This document shows, piece by piece, positions 48,373-56,379 of a stretch of 58,384 bases of DNA. The translations under genes and the position numbers were made by a program. The DNA lies in IMG/VR virus record IMGVR_UViG_3300046455_000736, positions 1-58,384 of that record; one strand, written 5' to 3'. The number at the start of each line of letters is the position of its first letter. Positions within the stretch are counted from its first letter, which is position 1. Origin of the DNA: a virus. The notes under the pieces are model-generated. The model saw nothing but the letters and a program-made list of their open reading frames with translations. It ran no database searches and was not told where the DNA came from.

Positions 48373-48924
48373 CCAGTAGTCATGCAAGATCAAGGCTACG
48401 AACCCCAGCAATATGGTGATAAAAATATACATCAGAGCCCGCGAGGCTTTCTTGAGCATTACTACAGATGGCTCACCTCTCTTCACTCGCTCCCACTCAG
48501 TTTTCAAAATTTTCTGAGTCTCCCTAGCAACATGCTCCATTTCCATTTCCAAGTCCTCATCAGATAGCTTTTCTTGGTTCGACTTGCTCAGCAGTTTTAT
48601 CAGCTCCCGGTGCTCATCCGCATTAAGTCGAAGCCTGATTCGCGACAAGAGCATAGAAATTTCCAACCACTCTTTCTGTTTAGAAAGCAGATATTCATCA
48701 ATCTCAGCTTTTGGCTTCGATTTCACAATCTTAGATAAGGGCAATGCTACGTGATGGTGCGCTAAGAGTTGAGAAACGTCATCGCGCAGACCATCAATCC
48801 AAGCCTGTCTGAATTCGGAGGTTTTTTGATCTTTGGCGAGTATTGAAACCACTAGCGACACAATCGCTGCAATGACGCCTACGATTAGGGTGGCGACGGC
48901 AGGCACCAGCAATAGCTCTTTCAT
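48352..48924 (-). CDS. Membrane cargo protein with two anchors (190 aa)
   Basis: Opposite to the PL operon and clearly A+T-rich. N-terminal membrane segment VPAVATLIVGVIAAIVSLVV, then QKTSEFRQAWIDGLRDDVSQ, a motif that I know from membrane proteins in accessory regions. A long cytosolic helical part comes next, and a second membrane segment near the end (ALMYIFITILLGFVALIL). Start 48924 is chosen for the anchor; a start at 48987 is possible. Function unknown; a defence or exclusion role is a guess from place. Confidence 0.65.
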   Translation of the reverse strand: MKELLLVPAVATLIVGVIAAIVSLVVSILAKDQKTSEFRQAWIDGLRDDVSQLLAHHHVALPLSKIVKSKPKAEIDEYLLSKQKEWLEISMLLSRIRLRLNADEHRELIKLLSKSNQEKLSDEDLEMEMEHVARETQKILKTEWERVKRGEPSVVMLKKASRALMYIFITILLGFVALILHDYWLGSPWW

Positions 48925-49023
48925 GAAGGTCTCGGTTTTTTCAATAAGCCGAACATCAAACACCAACCCAAACCAAATTGCCACCACCGGTCACGGAGGG
49001 CGGCGCCTGACTGGAAATCACTT

Positions 49024-50088
49024 ATGACCCCTTCCCACCAGATACTGGTCGGAGATTGCATCGACATGATGCAAACTTTGCCAGACCAGTCAGTGCAGTG
49101 CTGCGTGACCAGCCCGCCTTATTTCGGGTTGCGGGATTACGGCGTCGACGGGCAGATCGGACTGGAGGAAACACCGGCCGAATTCATCGCCCGCCTGGTC
49201 GACGTGTTCCGAGAGGTGCGCCGAGTACTCCGCGCCGACGGTACGGCCTGGGTGAACATGGGTGACAGCTACGCAGCGCGCTCCACCGGCAATCTTTCGT
49301 TTCGCCGCGATAGAGCTGCCATCTCGCCAGATCGCGCACCGCTAACGGACGGGATCAAGGTCAAGGACATGATGGGCATGCCCTGGCGTTTGGCTTTCGC
49401 CCTTCAGGACGATGGCTGGTATTTGCGTCAAGACATCATCTGGCACAAGCCGAACCCGATGCCGGAGAGCGTGCGCGACCGCTGCACCAAATCCCACGAA
49501 TACATCTTCCTGCTGAGCAAGTCGCAGAAGTACTACTTCGACCAAGGCGCGATCCTTGAACCCTGTTCCCCGAACACCCACAACCGACTGTCGCAGGATG
49601 TTCTCGCGCAGATCGGTAGCGAGCGTGCAAATGGGGGAGCCAAAACCAACGGCAACATGAAAGCAGTGGCCAGGAAGTCGAACGGCGTTGGCTGGGGGCA
49701 TGGTACAGACGACAAAGAACGTTGCAGGGGCAGGATCAAAGACAACGAGTCGATGGACTCGGCACTGGCAGTAATGCCCAGCGAGCGGAACAAGCGCAGT
49801 GTCTGGACAGTGGCCACCCACAGCTTCAAGGGCGCCCATTTTGCGACCTTCCCGCCCGACCTGATAAGACCATGCGTTTTGGCCGGGGCACCGCGCGGCG
49901 GCATTGTGCTGGACCCTTTCGGCGGTGCCGGTACCACGGCGGTGGTCGCCATGCAGGAAGGCCGGAAGTCAGTCCTCTGCGAACTAAACCCGCACTATGC
50001 CGCCATGGCCGAACGCCGAATTGCAGCGGCCTGGCTCGACGGCGCGGCACAGATGGACGTTTTTCACGACTCTGCGCCAGCCGCCTGA
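49024..50088 (+). CDS. DNA methyltransferase (N4-cytosine/N6-adenine type)
   Basis: A 354-aa beta-class amino-methyltransferase. Catalytic motif IV TSPPYFGLRDYG (residues 29-40) comes first, and the cofactor motif LDPFGGAGTTAVVAMQEGRK near the C-terminus. The middle (about 95-280) would recognise the target. SPPY favours N4-cytosine, but N6-adenine cannot be excluded. No restriction enzyme gene is near, so it probably protects phage DNA from host restriction. Confidence 0.88.
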   Translation: MTPSHQILVGDCIDMMQTLPDQSVQCCVTSPPYFGLRDYGVDGQIGLEETPAEFIARLVDVFREVRRVLRADGTAWVNMGDSYAARSTGNLSFRRDRAAISPDRAPLTDGIKVKDMMGMPWRLAFALQDDGWYLRQDIIWHKPNPMPESVRDRCTKSHEYIFLLSKSQKYYFDQGAILEPCSPNTHNRLSQDVLAQIGSERANGGAKTNGNMKAVARKSNGVGWGHGTDDKERCRGRIKDNESMDSALAVMPSERNKRSVWTVATHSFKGAHFATFPPDLIRPCVLAGAPRGGIVLDPFGGAGTTAVVAMQEGRKSVLCELNPHYAAMAERRIAAAWLDGAAQMDVFHDSAPAA

Positions 50089-50107
50089 CCCACCCTCACC
50101 TATTGCG
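50086..50107. repeat. 22-bp boundary repeat, copy 2
   Basis: Identical to 785-806; includes the stop codon of the methyltransferase gene and precedes the 3' end of the minus-strand cargo gene. Confidence 0.85.
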
Positions 50108-50111
50108 CTGA

Positions 50112-50402
50112 TTACTCGTTCTCTAGCTTTCCAAGCTTGTACTCACAGTAAGAGCAATTCCCACCATTGTCGTATGCGTCGTAGACCTCTGACCAGGGAA
50201 TCGGGCTGCTGCACGTCTCGCAGTTTTCGCGATGATATTCAGCCATTACGTCACGATCAAAAACAAAACGCTGTTTCGGCGACAACGACTCTAAACCTTC
50301 ACTAACAACCTTCTGAGCTATTCCCTTTGAAGCGCCCTCCAGGTGATCTCCGTCGATTACCTGCTGAACGAAGTCTTCAAATCCGCTTTCTTCAATATCC
50401 AT
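50112..50402 (-). CDS. Zinc-ribbon cargo protein (96 aa)
   Basis: Helical acidic N-terminal 60 residues (FEDFVQQVIDGDHLEGASKG), then a zinc ribbon: CETCSSPIPWSEVYDAYDNG...CSYC, i.e. two CxxC pairs about 20 residues apart. It could bind nucleic acid or protein. It fills the cargo slot between the two boundary repeats (50086-50107 and 50466-50486), which in the left remnant holds another gene. Confidence 0.68.
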   Translation of the reverse strand: MDIEESGFEDFVQQVIDGDHLEGASKGIAQKVVSEGLESLSPKQRFVFDRDVMAEYHRENCETCSSPIPWSEVYDAYDNGGNCSYCEYKLGKLENE

Positions 50403-50465
50403 CTGATAACGCTCCTGATTTGTGAACGCAGAAGCTATCCCAAATTGTCACTTTCATCTAGCCCT

Positions 50466-50486
50466 TCACGCCAGCCGGCGAGGATC
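50466..50486. repeat. 21-bp boundary repeat / gene leader, copy 2
   Basis: Identical to 1134-1154; supplies GCGAGGA as ribosome-binding site for the methyltransferase at 50491. Confidence 0.85.
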
Positions 50487-50490
50487 CCCT

Positions 50491-52656
50491 ATGTCCGCAC
50501 AACAGAAGAAACATCCCTTCGATTTCAAAACCCAATACGGACTTGGCTTCAGCTCTCAGGACGATGAGATCGTGGTCGACTTCTTCTGTGGTGGTGGCGG
50601 CGCCGGTACCGGACTGGAAATGGGTCTGGGCCGTGCGGTGAATGTCGCGAAGAATCACAGCCCTCAAGCGATCAGTATGCACACCGTGAATCACCCGGGC
50701 GCCGTGCACTACACCACCGACGTGTTCGACGGTGATCCGGATACGGAGTGTGGCGGCAAGGCCGTTGGCTGGTTCCACATGTCCCCGGACTGCACGCACC
50801 ATAGCCAGGCCGCCGGTGGCCAGCCGCGCAAACGTGAGATTCGCAACCTGTCGTGGATCGGTCTGAAGTGGGCCGGCAAGAAAAAGCCCCGCGTCATCAG
50901 CCTGGAGAACGTGAAACAGATCCTCCAGTGGGGGCCGCTGATCGCCAAGCGCTGCAAGGCAACTGGTCGAGTAATGAAACTGGGCGGCGCCATTGCCGAG
51001 CCGGGCGAAGTCGTCCCGGTCCACCAGCAGTTCCTGGTGCCTGACCCGAAGCGGCGCGGCCAGACCTGGGCAACCTTTGTCGCCGAATTGCAGCACCTGG
51101 GCTACGTCATCGAGTGGCGAGTGTTGAAGGCCTGCGATTTCGGTGCACCAACCAGCCGGGAGCGACTGTTTATGATTGCCCGCTGCGACGGCGAGCCGAT
51201 TGTCTGGCCGGCGCCAACGCACGCCAAGCACCCGGTAAAAGGTCAGCAGAAATGGCGCACGGCCGCCGAGTGCATCGACTGGACGATCCCGAGCAAAAGC
51301 ATCTTCGACCGGCCCAAGCCGTTGGCACCCGCCACCCTGCGCCGAATCGCCAAAGGCATGAAGAAGTTCGTCATTGATGCCGCCGACCCTTTTATCGTGC
51401 CGATCGCAAACTGGTCCGCGGAAAGCGTGCAGTCAGCGCACGACCCGCTACGCACCGTGACCTCTTGGCCGCGCGGTGGATCCTTCGCCATGGCCAGCCC
51501 GATCATCGCGCCAGCCACGCACCAGGGCAGCGACCGGATCAACGACCCACACGCCCCGCTGCCGACGGTGACCTGCGCCAACCGCGGAGAACTGACGCTG
51601 ATCAGTCCTGTGATGGTTAACGCCGCACACGGCGAAGGAAAACCCGGCGGCGTTCAGCGGTGGGGAGACGGCAGCAAGTCTGCTGCTGATCCACTCGGGA
51701 CTGTAACCGCCAGCGGCGGTCATTCAGTCGCCACGGCCGTGCTGGTTGGCGCCGGTGGGCCGGAGTACTCGGGCAAACCGGCATCGATTGATCAGCCAGC
51801 GGGAACGCTGATGACCCAGAACCATCGCGCGATCGCCGCTGCGGCACTTGTTCAGCTCGGAAATGGTGACAAGCCGGGGTCTGCACCGCGCAGCGCCGAT
51901 CTTGCCCAGCCATTGGGAACCATCATGGCTTCCGGCGGGAAGTACGGCATTGCGACAGCCTTCATGGCCCAGATGAATGGCGGCTTCAACACCATTGACG
52001 CCAAGAGCGTTGAAGACCCGATGACCACGGTGACCAACACCGGCAGCCAGCAGCAGCTGGTGACCGCAAACCTGGTGCACCTGCGCGGCAACTGCGATGC
52101 GCGGGATGTTGCTGATCCACTTCACACCATCAGTGCCGGCGGAACTCACCACGGGCTGGTCACCGCGTTCATGGAGCGCCAGTTCGGAGCCAGCGTTGGC
52201 CAGGCTGTCGACGAGCCAGCGCCAACCATCACTGCGGGCGGCGGTGGCAAAAGCTCGCTGGTTGAGTTTCAGCTTTCGCCAGAGGTTGAAGCCGGCGCAC
52301 TGCGTGTCGCGGCATTCCTGATCAGCTATTACGGCACCGAGAACGTTAGCGGCGCCGGCGAACCAGCACCGACCATCACCACCAAGGATCGCCTGGGTCT
52401 GGTCACCGTGACGATCAAAGGCACGCCGTACGTAATCGTCGACATCTGCCTACGGATGCTTCAGCCGGCCGAGCTGTACAAGGCTCAGGGCTTCCCTGCC
52501 GACTACATCATCAGTCACGGAGCTGACGGCAAGCCATTCACGAAGACCCAGCAGGTGCACATGTGCGGGAATAGCGTCAGTCCGCCACCGATGGCGGCGC
52601 TGGCTCGAGCGAATGATCCATGGAAAGCGATTATCGATCAGGCGGCTGCGGCATAA
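50491..52656 (+). CDS. C5-cytosine DNA methyltransferase with repeat domain
   Basis: A 721-aa protein, about twice the usual size. Motif I VVDFFCGGGGAG (28-39). Motif IV is SPDCTHHS with catalytic Cys101 in place of PPCQ. ENV motif SLENVKQ. At the end motif IX (RMLQPAELYKAQGFPADY) and X (CGNSVSPPPM). Between them, residues about 310-650 hold about nine imperfect repeats of the type D-x-P-L-x-T-(V/I)-T-x-x-G-x-x-x-L-V-x-A. They probably form a repetitive target-recognition domain. The role is likely anti-restriction. Ribosome-binding site comes from the boundary repeat. Confidence 0.88.
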   Translation: MSAQQKKHPFDFKTQYGLGFSSQDDEIVVDFFCGGGGAGTGLEMGLGRAVNVAKNHSPQAISMHTVNHPGAVHYTTDVFDGDPDTECGGKAVGWFHMSPDCTHHSQAAGGQPRKREIRNLSWIGLKWAGKKKPRVISLENVKQILQWGPLIAKRCKATGRVMKLGGAIAEPGEVVPVHQQFLVPDPKRRGQTWATFVAELQHLGYVIEWRVLKACDFGAPTSRERLFMIARCDGEPIVWPAPTHAKHPVKGQQKWRTAAECIDWTIPSKSIFDRPKPLAPATLRRIAKGMKKFVIDAADPFIVPIANWSAESVQSAHDPLRTVTSWPRGGSFAMASPIIAPATHQGSDRINDPHAPLPTVTCANRGELTLISPVMVNAAHGEGKPGGVQRWGDGSKSAADPLGTVTASGGHSVATAVLVGAGGPEYSGKPASIDQPAGTLMTQNHRAIAAAALVQLGNGDKPGSAPRSADLAQPLGTIMASGGKYGIATAFMAQMNGGFNTIDAKSVEDPMTTVTNTGSQQQLVTANLVHLRGNCDARDVADPLHTISAGGTHHGLVTAFMERQFGASVGQAVDEPAPTITAGGGGKSSLVEFQLSPEVEAGALRVAAFLISYYGTENVSGAGEPAPTITTKDRLGLVTVTIKGTPYVIVDICLRMLQPAELYKAQGFPADYIISHGADGKPFTKTQQVHMCGNSVSPPPMAALARANDPWKAIIDQAAAA

Positions 52657-52674
52657 AACGATATCCCAGAACCG

Positions 52675-52706
52675 CAAAACCCCCTCCATTGCTGGAAGGG
52701 GTTTTG
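52675..52706 (+). terminator. Terminator of the C5-methyltransferase gene
   Basis: CAAAACCCC, TCC...GGA inner stem, GGGGTTTTG. It lies 19 bases after the stop and directly touches the 3' end of the tRNA-like gene, for which it may serve in the other direction. Confidence 0.7.
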
Positions 52707-52793
52707 TGGAGAGGACGGGATTCGAACCCGTGGACCGGTTTCCCAGTCGTCGACTTATCAGGTCGGTGCAATCGGCCACTCTGCCACCTCTGG
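52707..52793 (-). tRNA. tRNA-Ser-like gene with anticodon GAT
   Basis: Read on the minus strand, an 87-nt class II tRNA: D arm GCAGAGTGGCCGATTGC, anticodon loop CTGATAA (anticodon GAT at positions 34-36), long variable arm, T arm ACGGG TTCGAAT CCCGT. The body (AGAGGTGGCAGAGTGG..., long variable arm) is serine-like, but GAT reads the isoleucine codon ATC. The first two acceptor pairs are C-C mismatches and CCA is not encoded. It may be degenerate, or altered for a special purpose. Confidence 0.6.
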
Positions 52794-52819
52794 AAAGCTG
52801 TTGCTTTTCCAGAGGTGGC
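52783..52819. repeat. 14-bp perfect inverted repeat at the tRNA 5' end
   Basis: GCCACCTCTGGAAA and TTTCCAGAGGTGGC around nine bases. The right arm continues CTAAGCGGCAGG, which looks like the acceptor and D-arm start of a second tRNA on the plus strand. So two tRNA 5' ends face away from each other. Confidence 0.75.
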
Positions 52820-52962
52820 TAAGCGGCAGGAAATCTAACCCGCCTGCCGAAAAATATCAATACGCCATCACTGGCAAGGCATCCCCAGCCTACAGCGATT
52901 GATTTGTTCGTCGGTCTCGGTAGATGAAGCATCTGTATACGCTGCTCACCGGTACTTCCTAT

Positions 52963-53613
52963 CTATCGCGCCAGCTTCAGTTTCAGTACACCCTCAAAAT
53001 TACGAACCGCTCGCTCTAGCTCATCTCCATATTCATCGTGATTGCTGAGTCTATTTTTGAACACGATCCGCCGGGAATTTAAGAACTCCAAGTGGTCCTC
53101 GCGCTCATCCTCAGGCTCGGAAGGATCTCTTGACAGCAACAACAAGTTTACGTAATCGCCATACTCATCTATCAGACGCTTAATGTGTGTCGCTCTGGAA
53201 ACGACCTCCTCTCCCCAGAGAGCTTGAGCCTCAAACAACGATGCTGCCATCTGTGCATAAGACTCCTGAAGACTTTCTATTCGACGACTGAAACCCAACT
53301 CCTGCCGGGCGTGTCGATCTTGAGGACTCCCTGAAAACACCGGATCCCCCTCTCGCTTTACCTCATGTGAGTAAATGGCTCTTGCACGATATTTTTTAAA
53401 GTTTTCTATCGTCCGATATAGCTCAACGAGCAATCGACGAGCCAGCTCGTGGTCGTTTTGACCTCTAATTTGCCGCCTCCAAGTTGCAAGGCCAATGAAT
53501 CCTATGATCGCGGCAGCAACGACACCCACACCCGATATCACCGTTCCTATAACCGCAAAAACGTCTTTTGTGACTGCCCAATCTACATCAGAAATCGCCA
53601 AACAGATCGACAT
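52963..53613 (-). CDS. Membrane-anchored cargo protein (216 aa)
   Basis: GGAGG six bases before ATG 53613. A membrane segment near residues 18-40 (VFAVIGTVISGVGVVAAAII), then a charged helical cytosolic part (LARRLLVELYRTIENFKKYR; ESYAQMAASLFEAQALWGEE; and an acidic SRDPSEPEDEREDHLEFL). It is A+T-rich and opposite to the operon. It has the same plan as the proteins at 25039 and 48352. Function unknown. Confidence 0.65.
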   Translation of the reverse strand: MSICLAISDVDWAVTKDVFAVIGTVISGVGVVAAAIIGFIGLATWRRQIRGQNDHELARRLLVELYRTIENFKKYRARAIYSHEVKREGDPVFSGSPQDRHARQELGFSRRIESLQESYAQMAASLFEAQALWGEEVVSRATHIKRLIDEYGDYVNLLLLSRDPSEPEDEREDHLEFLNSRRIVFKNRLSNHDEYGDELERAVRNFEGVLKLKLAR

Positions 53614-53660
53614 CGCAAGCCTCCATTTAATCATGGCGATAGTAGCGCCGAGGTATCCCC

Positions 53661-54230
53661 ATGCCCACAGAAAACAAACCGGCCGATCCTGGCTTCGACC
53701 TGAACGCACCAGATGGCGGACGCGGTTACATCGCCCACCTGTTCAAGACCGCGCTCAAGCGTCACGACTACCACCAGTACATCAATGAGCGGCTGGCCGG
53801 TGACTTCGCATGCACGCTGGCGCAACACTTCGAGGAGATCAAAGCTCGCGAAGAAGCCCTGCAGCTGCGCGTGAACGCAGCGGATCAGCGGATTGATGAC
53901 TTCGCTGGCGGCGATTGCGAGTGGAGCAGAGACGACGATAGCGGCATCTGGAACAGCGCCTGCGGATCGTCCTGGTCATTCCATGATGACGGCCCGGAAG
54001 AAAACGGCATGAACTTCTGCCACTGCTGCGGCAAGAATTTAGTGGTTGAAGTTGCTGAGCCGAAAAAGGATGACGACTGGCGTATGAACCCGTGCCAGCA
54101 AGGCCACCGGGATGTCGGTGCAGCAGGCGGCGTAGCAGCCTGTAACCAATGCGACGAAAGGATCGAAGCGGCCACAACGCAAGAGGCTTTCGAACGCTGG
54201 AACGCAACTCACGCGGCGGCGCAACCATGA
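53661..54230 (+). CDS. Lar-like zinc-ribbon protein, possible restriction alleviation
   Basis: A 189-aa protein. The N-terminal half is helical (YIAHLFKTALKRHDYHQYIN...HFEEIKAREEALQLRVNAAD). The middle has FCHCCGKNLV. The C-terminal part (MNPCQQGHRDVGAAGG, then CNQCDERIEAATTQEAFERW NA) matches the Lar-type zinc ribbon, with CxxxxH and CxxC. Lar proteins stimulate or alter type I modification to spare phage DNA. Leader GCCGAGGTATCCCC before ATG. Confidence 0.68.
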   Translation: MPTENKPADPGFDLNAPDGGRGYIAHLFKTALKRHDYHQYINERLAGDFACTLAQHFEEIKAREEALQLRVNAADQRIDDFAGGDCEWSRDDDSGIWNSACGSSWSFHDDGPEENGMNFCHCCGKNLVVEVAEPKKDDDWRMNPCQQGHRDVGAAGGVAACNQCDERIEAATTQEAFERWNATHAAAQP

Positions 54231-54406
54231 AGCGCTTCATCCGCCGCAAGTTCGAAGCCTGGCTGATTCTGCTGGCAGCGAAGATCCTAATCGACCGCAA
54301 CGTCCAGCGCGCCGCCGTAGTCTCACGCCGCGACAACAACGACATGTGGGGAATGGCCGAGCAGCTCGAAGCCATCGCCAAGCGCATCAGCACCAACTAC
54401 CCGTAA
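54227..54406 (+). CDS. Small protein (59 aa)
   Basis: ATGA overlap with the gene before. Basic start MKRFIRRKFEAWLILLAAKI with a short hydrophobic helix, then DMWGMAEQLEAIAKRISTNY. Perhaps membrane-associated. Unknown. Confidence 0.55.
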   Translation: MKRFIRRKFEAWLILLAAKILIDRNVQRAAVVSRRDNNDMWGMAEQLEAIAKRISTNYP

Positions 54407-54453
54407 CTCCCTCCCCCTTCAAAGTCAGCCGCTATAGCGGCAAAGGAACAGTC

Positions 54454-54777
54454 ATGCCTGAAGAAACTGTTTTGATCCAGCCCGTAGCAGTCGTGCGCGA
54501 TACGGATGGTTGGTGGCATCACCCCGACTTGCCAGTGTTCGAAGAAGAACAAGGCGAAGAATCGCGGGAATGGGTCAAGGCTCAGGGCCTGACCATCGTG
54601 ACCGCTGAAATGGAATACGAGGTCGATACCGACAACGACCCGTACTTTGAGCAGGGCGAAGGTTCCTGCGCACATTGGGAGCCGAGCAAACCTGAGGGCG
54701 ACGGGTGGTTCACGCTCGCCATTTCCGACACGGATAACGGTCCTGCCTGCTGGTGGGCAAGGCGCGTGACGCCATGA
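54454..54777 (+). CDS. Small acidic protein (107 aa)
   Basis: AAAGGAAC before ATG 54454. VVRDTDGWWHHPDLPVFEEE, then EEQGEESREWVKAQGLTIVT and a tryptophan-rich end CWWARRVTP. Similar small proteins are common in Pseudomonas phage early regions. No function known. Confidence 0.6.
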   Translation: MPEETVLIQPVAVVRDTDGWWHHPDLPVFEEEQGEESREWVKAQGLTIVTAEMEYEVDTDNDPYFEQGEGSCAHWEPSKPEGDGWFTLAISDTDNGPACWWARRVTP

Positions 54778-54833
54778 TCCTCCCCGCCCTCGCCTACATG
54801 GCCTGACTCATCTACTCGGGGCCACAGCGATGA
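54774..54833 (+). pseudogene. Tiny hydrophobic ORF with in-frame TGA
   Basis: ATG 54774 overlaps the preceding stop and the final TGA (54831-54833) overlaps the next start codon, both as ATGA. The frame is MILPALAYMA, then TGA (54804-54806), then LIYSGPQR. Coupling at both ends suggests that the whole 20-codon frame was once translated. It parallels the frame at 44273, where a stop also follows a hydrophobic stretch ending in Ala and precedes a piece with YSG. Confidence 0.4.
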
Positions 54834-55075
54834 ACACCTACCGGCACACTTTCTCAGCTATCTGCCCGTCCGACGGCGAGACGATAATCTACCGGCTTGA
54901 GTTGCGGTCTCCTGCCATGATCCACGTCGAGCATATCAAGGCGGCTACAGCGCTGATCAAGAAGGGATGGCATGAACAGATCGCCGACCGCCTGGCTGAA
55001 TCTTTGGGCGGCGATCAAACAATCATTGCGACGCATCAGGGCGTCGAGATCGAAACAATGAGGCTCAGCGGATGA
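54830..55075 (+). CDS. Small protein (81 aa)
   Basis: MNTYRHTFSAICPSDGETII, then HVEHIKAATALIKKGWHEQI ADRLAES. An alpha/beta protein, coupled by ATGA to the next gene. Unknown. Confidence 0.6.
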   Translation: MNTYRHTFSAICPSDGETIIYRLELRSPAMIHVEHIKAATALIKKGWHEQIADRLAESLGGDQTIIATHQGVEIETMRLSG

Positions 55076-55797
55076 TCGCTTATCACGGCACGCCGATCGG
55101 GGGTACCCGGCAGGATGGCGCCAGGTTCCTCGCCGGCCGGCATGCGCTGGTGCCGTTTCCGCGCCAGGACGACATGGGCATCGTCGCCGACGTTTGCCAA
55201 TCGTTCGTCTTCGACAACGGTGCGTTTTCGGTATGGAAGAAAGGCGGCACGCTGGATGTCGACGGGTACACCCGTTGGGTCGAGCAGTGGCACCGGCACC
55301 CGGGCTTCGACTGGGCGCTGATCCCTGACGTGATTGATGGCGATGAGGCAGCGAACGATGCCCTTCTGGAAGCCTGGCCGATTGAATTGCGCGGTGTACC
55401 AGTCTGGCATCTGCACGAAACGCTTGAGCGTCTTGCTCGCCTGGCTGCTGACTGGCCGACAGTGGCCATCGGCAGTTCCGGTCAGTGGGCAAGTCCGGGA
55501 ACACCGGCTTGGTGGAAGCGGATCAGTTCAGCGATGGACGCTATCTGCGACGACCAGGGCCGGCCCGCTTGCCGCCTTCACGGCTTGCGAATGCTCGACC
55601 CGGCGATCTTCCAGCACCTGCCATTCGCCTCAGCCGACTCCACTAACGCCGCAGTCAACGGTGGGAGCATCAGCCGCTTCGGGATGTATGTCCCGCCCAC
55701 CGCCGGCCAGCGCGCCAACGTCATTGCCGACCGCATTGAATCACACAACAGTTCGCCGATCTGGCAGCGAGAAACTCAGGTCGAGTTAGCACTTTAG
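55072..55797 (+). CDS. TGT/DpdA-like TIM-barrel protein, candidate DNA or tRNA base exchange
   Basis: A 241-aa protein. FDNGAFSVW (47-55), DWALIPDVIDGD (80-91), VPVWHLHETLERL (109-121), VAIGSSG (131-137), LHGLRML (169-175) and FASADST (185-191) follow each other like the strands of the tRNA-guanine transglycosylase barrel. The last motif recalls S-x-D-S of phage DpdA enzymes, which insert 7-deazaguanine bases into DNA. No precursor synthesis genes are in the window, so the host would have to supply the base. Recognition is by pattern only. Confidence 0.5.
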   Translation: MIAYHGTPIGGTRQDGARFLAGRHALVPFPRQDDMGIVADVCQSFVFDNGAFSVWKKGGTLDVDGYTRWVEQWHRHPGFDWALIPDVIDGDEAANDALLEAWPIELRGVPVWHLHETLERLARLAADWPTVAIGSSGQWASPGTPAWWKRISSAMDAICDDQGRPACRLHGLRMLDPAIFQHLPFASADSTNAAVNGGSISRFGMYVPPTAGQRANVIADRIESHNSSPIWQRETQVELAL

Positions 55798-55813
55798 CAG
55801 TTGTACTGTTTGG

Positions 55814-56293
55814 CTATTCGCCATTGAATGCAACGCTCGGGGAGTATCCTCCTGGATACCGGCTGTAATCGTAACTGCCATAATAATCAACTGGCACCCG
55901 CGAACCAAAAACTACATTTAGAGACGATTCTGCTTTTGATCCACTGACTTCATGAGCGAAGGCTATCCTATCCAACACGTTGTCAAATTCAGAATAAAGC
56001 CCCTTTGAGTAAACACCACCACGAATCAGAAATGGGGTCTGATCGACATTCCCCGGCTGCAAAACTATGTGAGTGGTGTAGCCGCCAGAGTAATCTTCCG
56101 CCCAGCAAAAACCACGCCTAATAACTAATGACTTTATCTGGTCGGTTCGATGACGAGAGACTAGGTTCTCACGCCTGCCCGGATCGCGATGAGCGTCAAG
56201 TATCTCCTGCGTTAAAATACCGTCGGACTCAAAGTATTCGGCATACCTAACTTTATAGTCATCAGAAATTTCTCTATATCGAATCCCAGGCAT
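55814..56293 (-). CDS. Cargo protein, unknown (159 aa)
   Basis: Opposite strand, A+T-rich. Reads YKVRYAEYFESDGILTQEIL, RGFCWAEDYSGGYTTHIVLQ and ends SYDYSRYPGGYSPSVAFNGE, aromatic-rich with mixed structure. No signal or membrane segment; no family recognised. Confidence 0.6.
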   Translation of the reverse strand: MPGIRYREISDDYKVRYAEYFESDGILTQEILDAHRDPGRRENLVSRHRTDQIKSLVIRRGFCWAEDYSGGYTTHIVLQPGNVDQTPFLIRGGVYSKGLYSEFDNVLDRIAFAHEVSGSKAESSLNVVFGSRVPVDYYGSYDYSRYPGGYSPSVAFNGE

Positions 56294-56361
56294 TCACGTA
56301 CCCCTTCACCCCATTTACTCAAAAGTAACACACCCGATAGCCCAACCCCTCTTCCACCTAC

Positions 56362-56379
56362 CAGCCTGCCGGTGAACGG
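56362..56379. repeat. 18-bp cargo boundary repeat, copy 1
   Basis: CAGCCTGCCGGTGAACGG, identical at 56737-56754. It directly touches the stop codon of the Excalibur gene. Confidence 0.8.
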
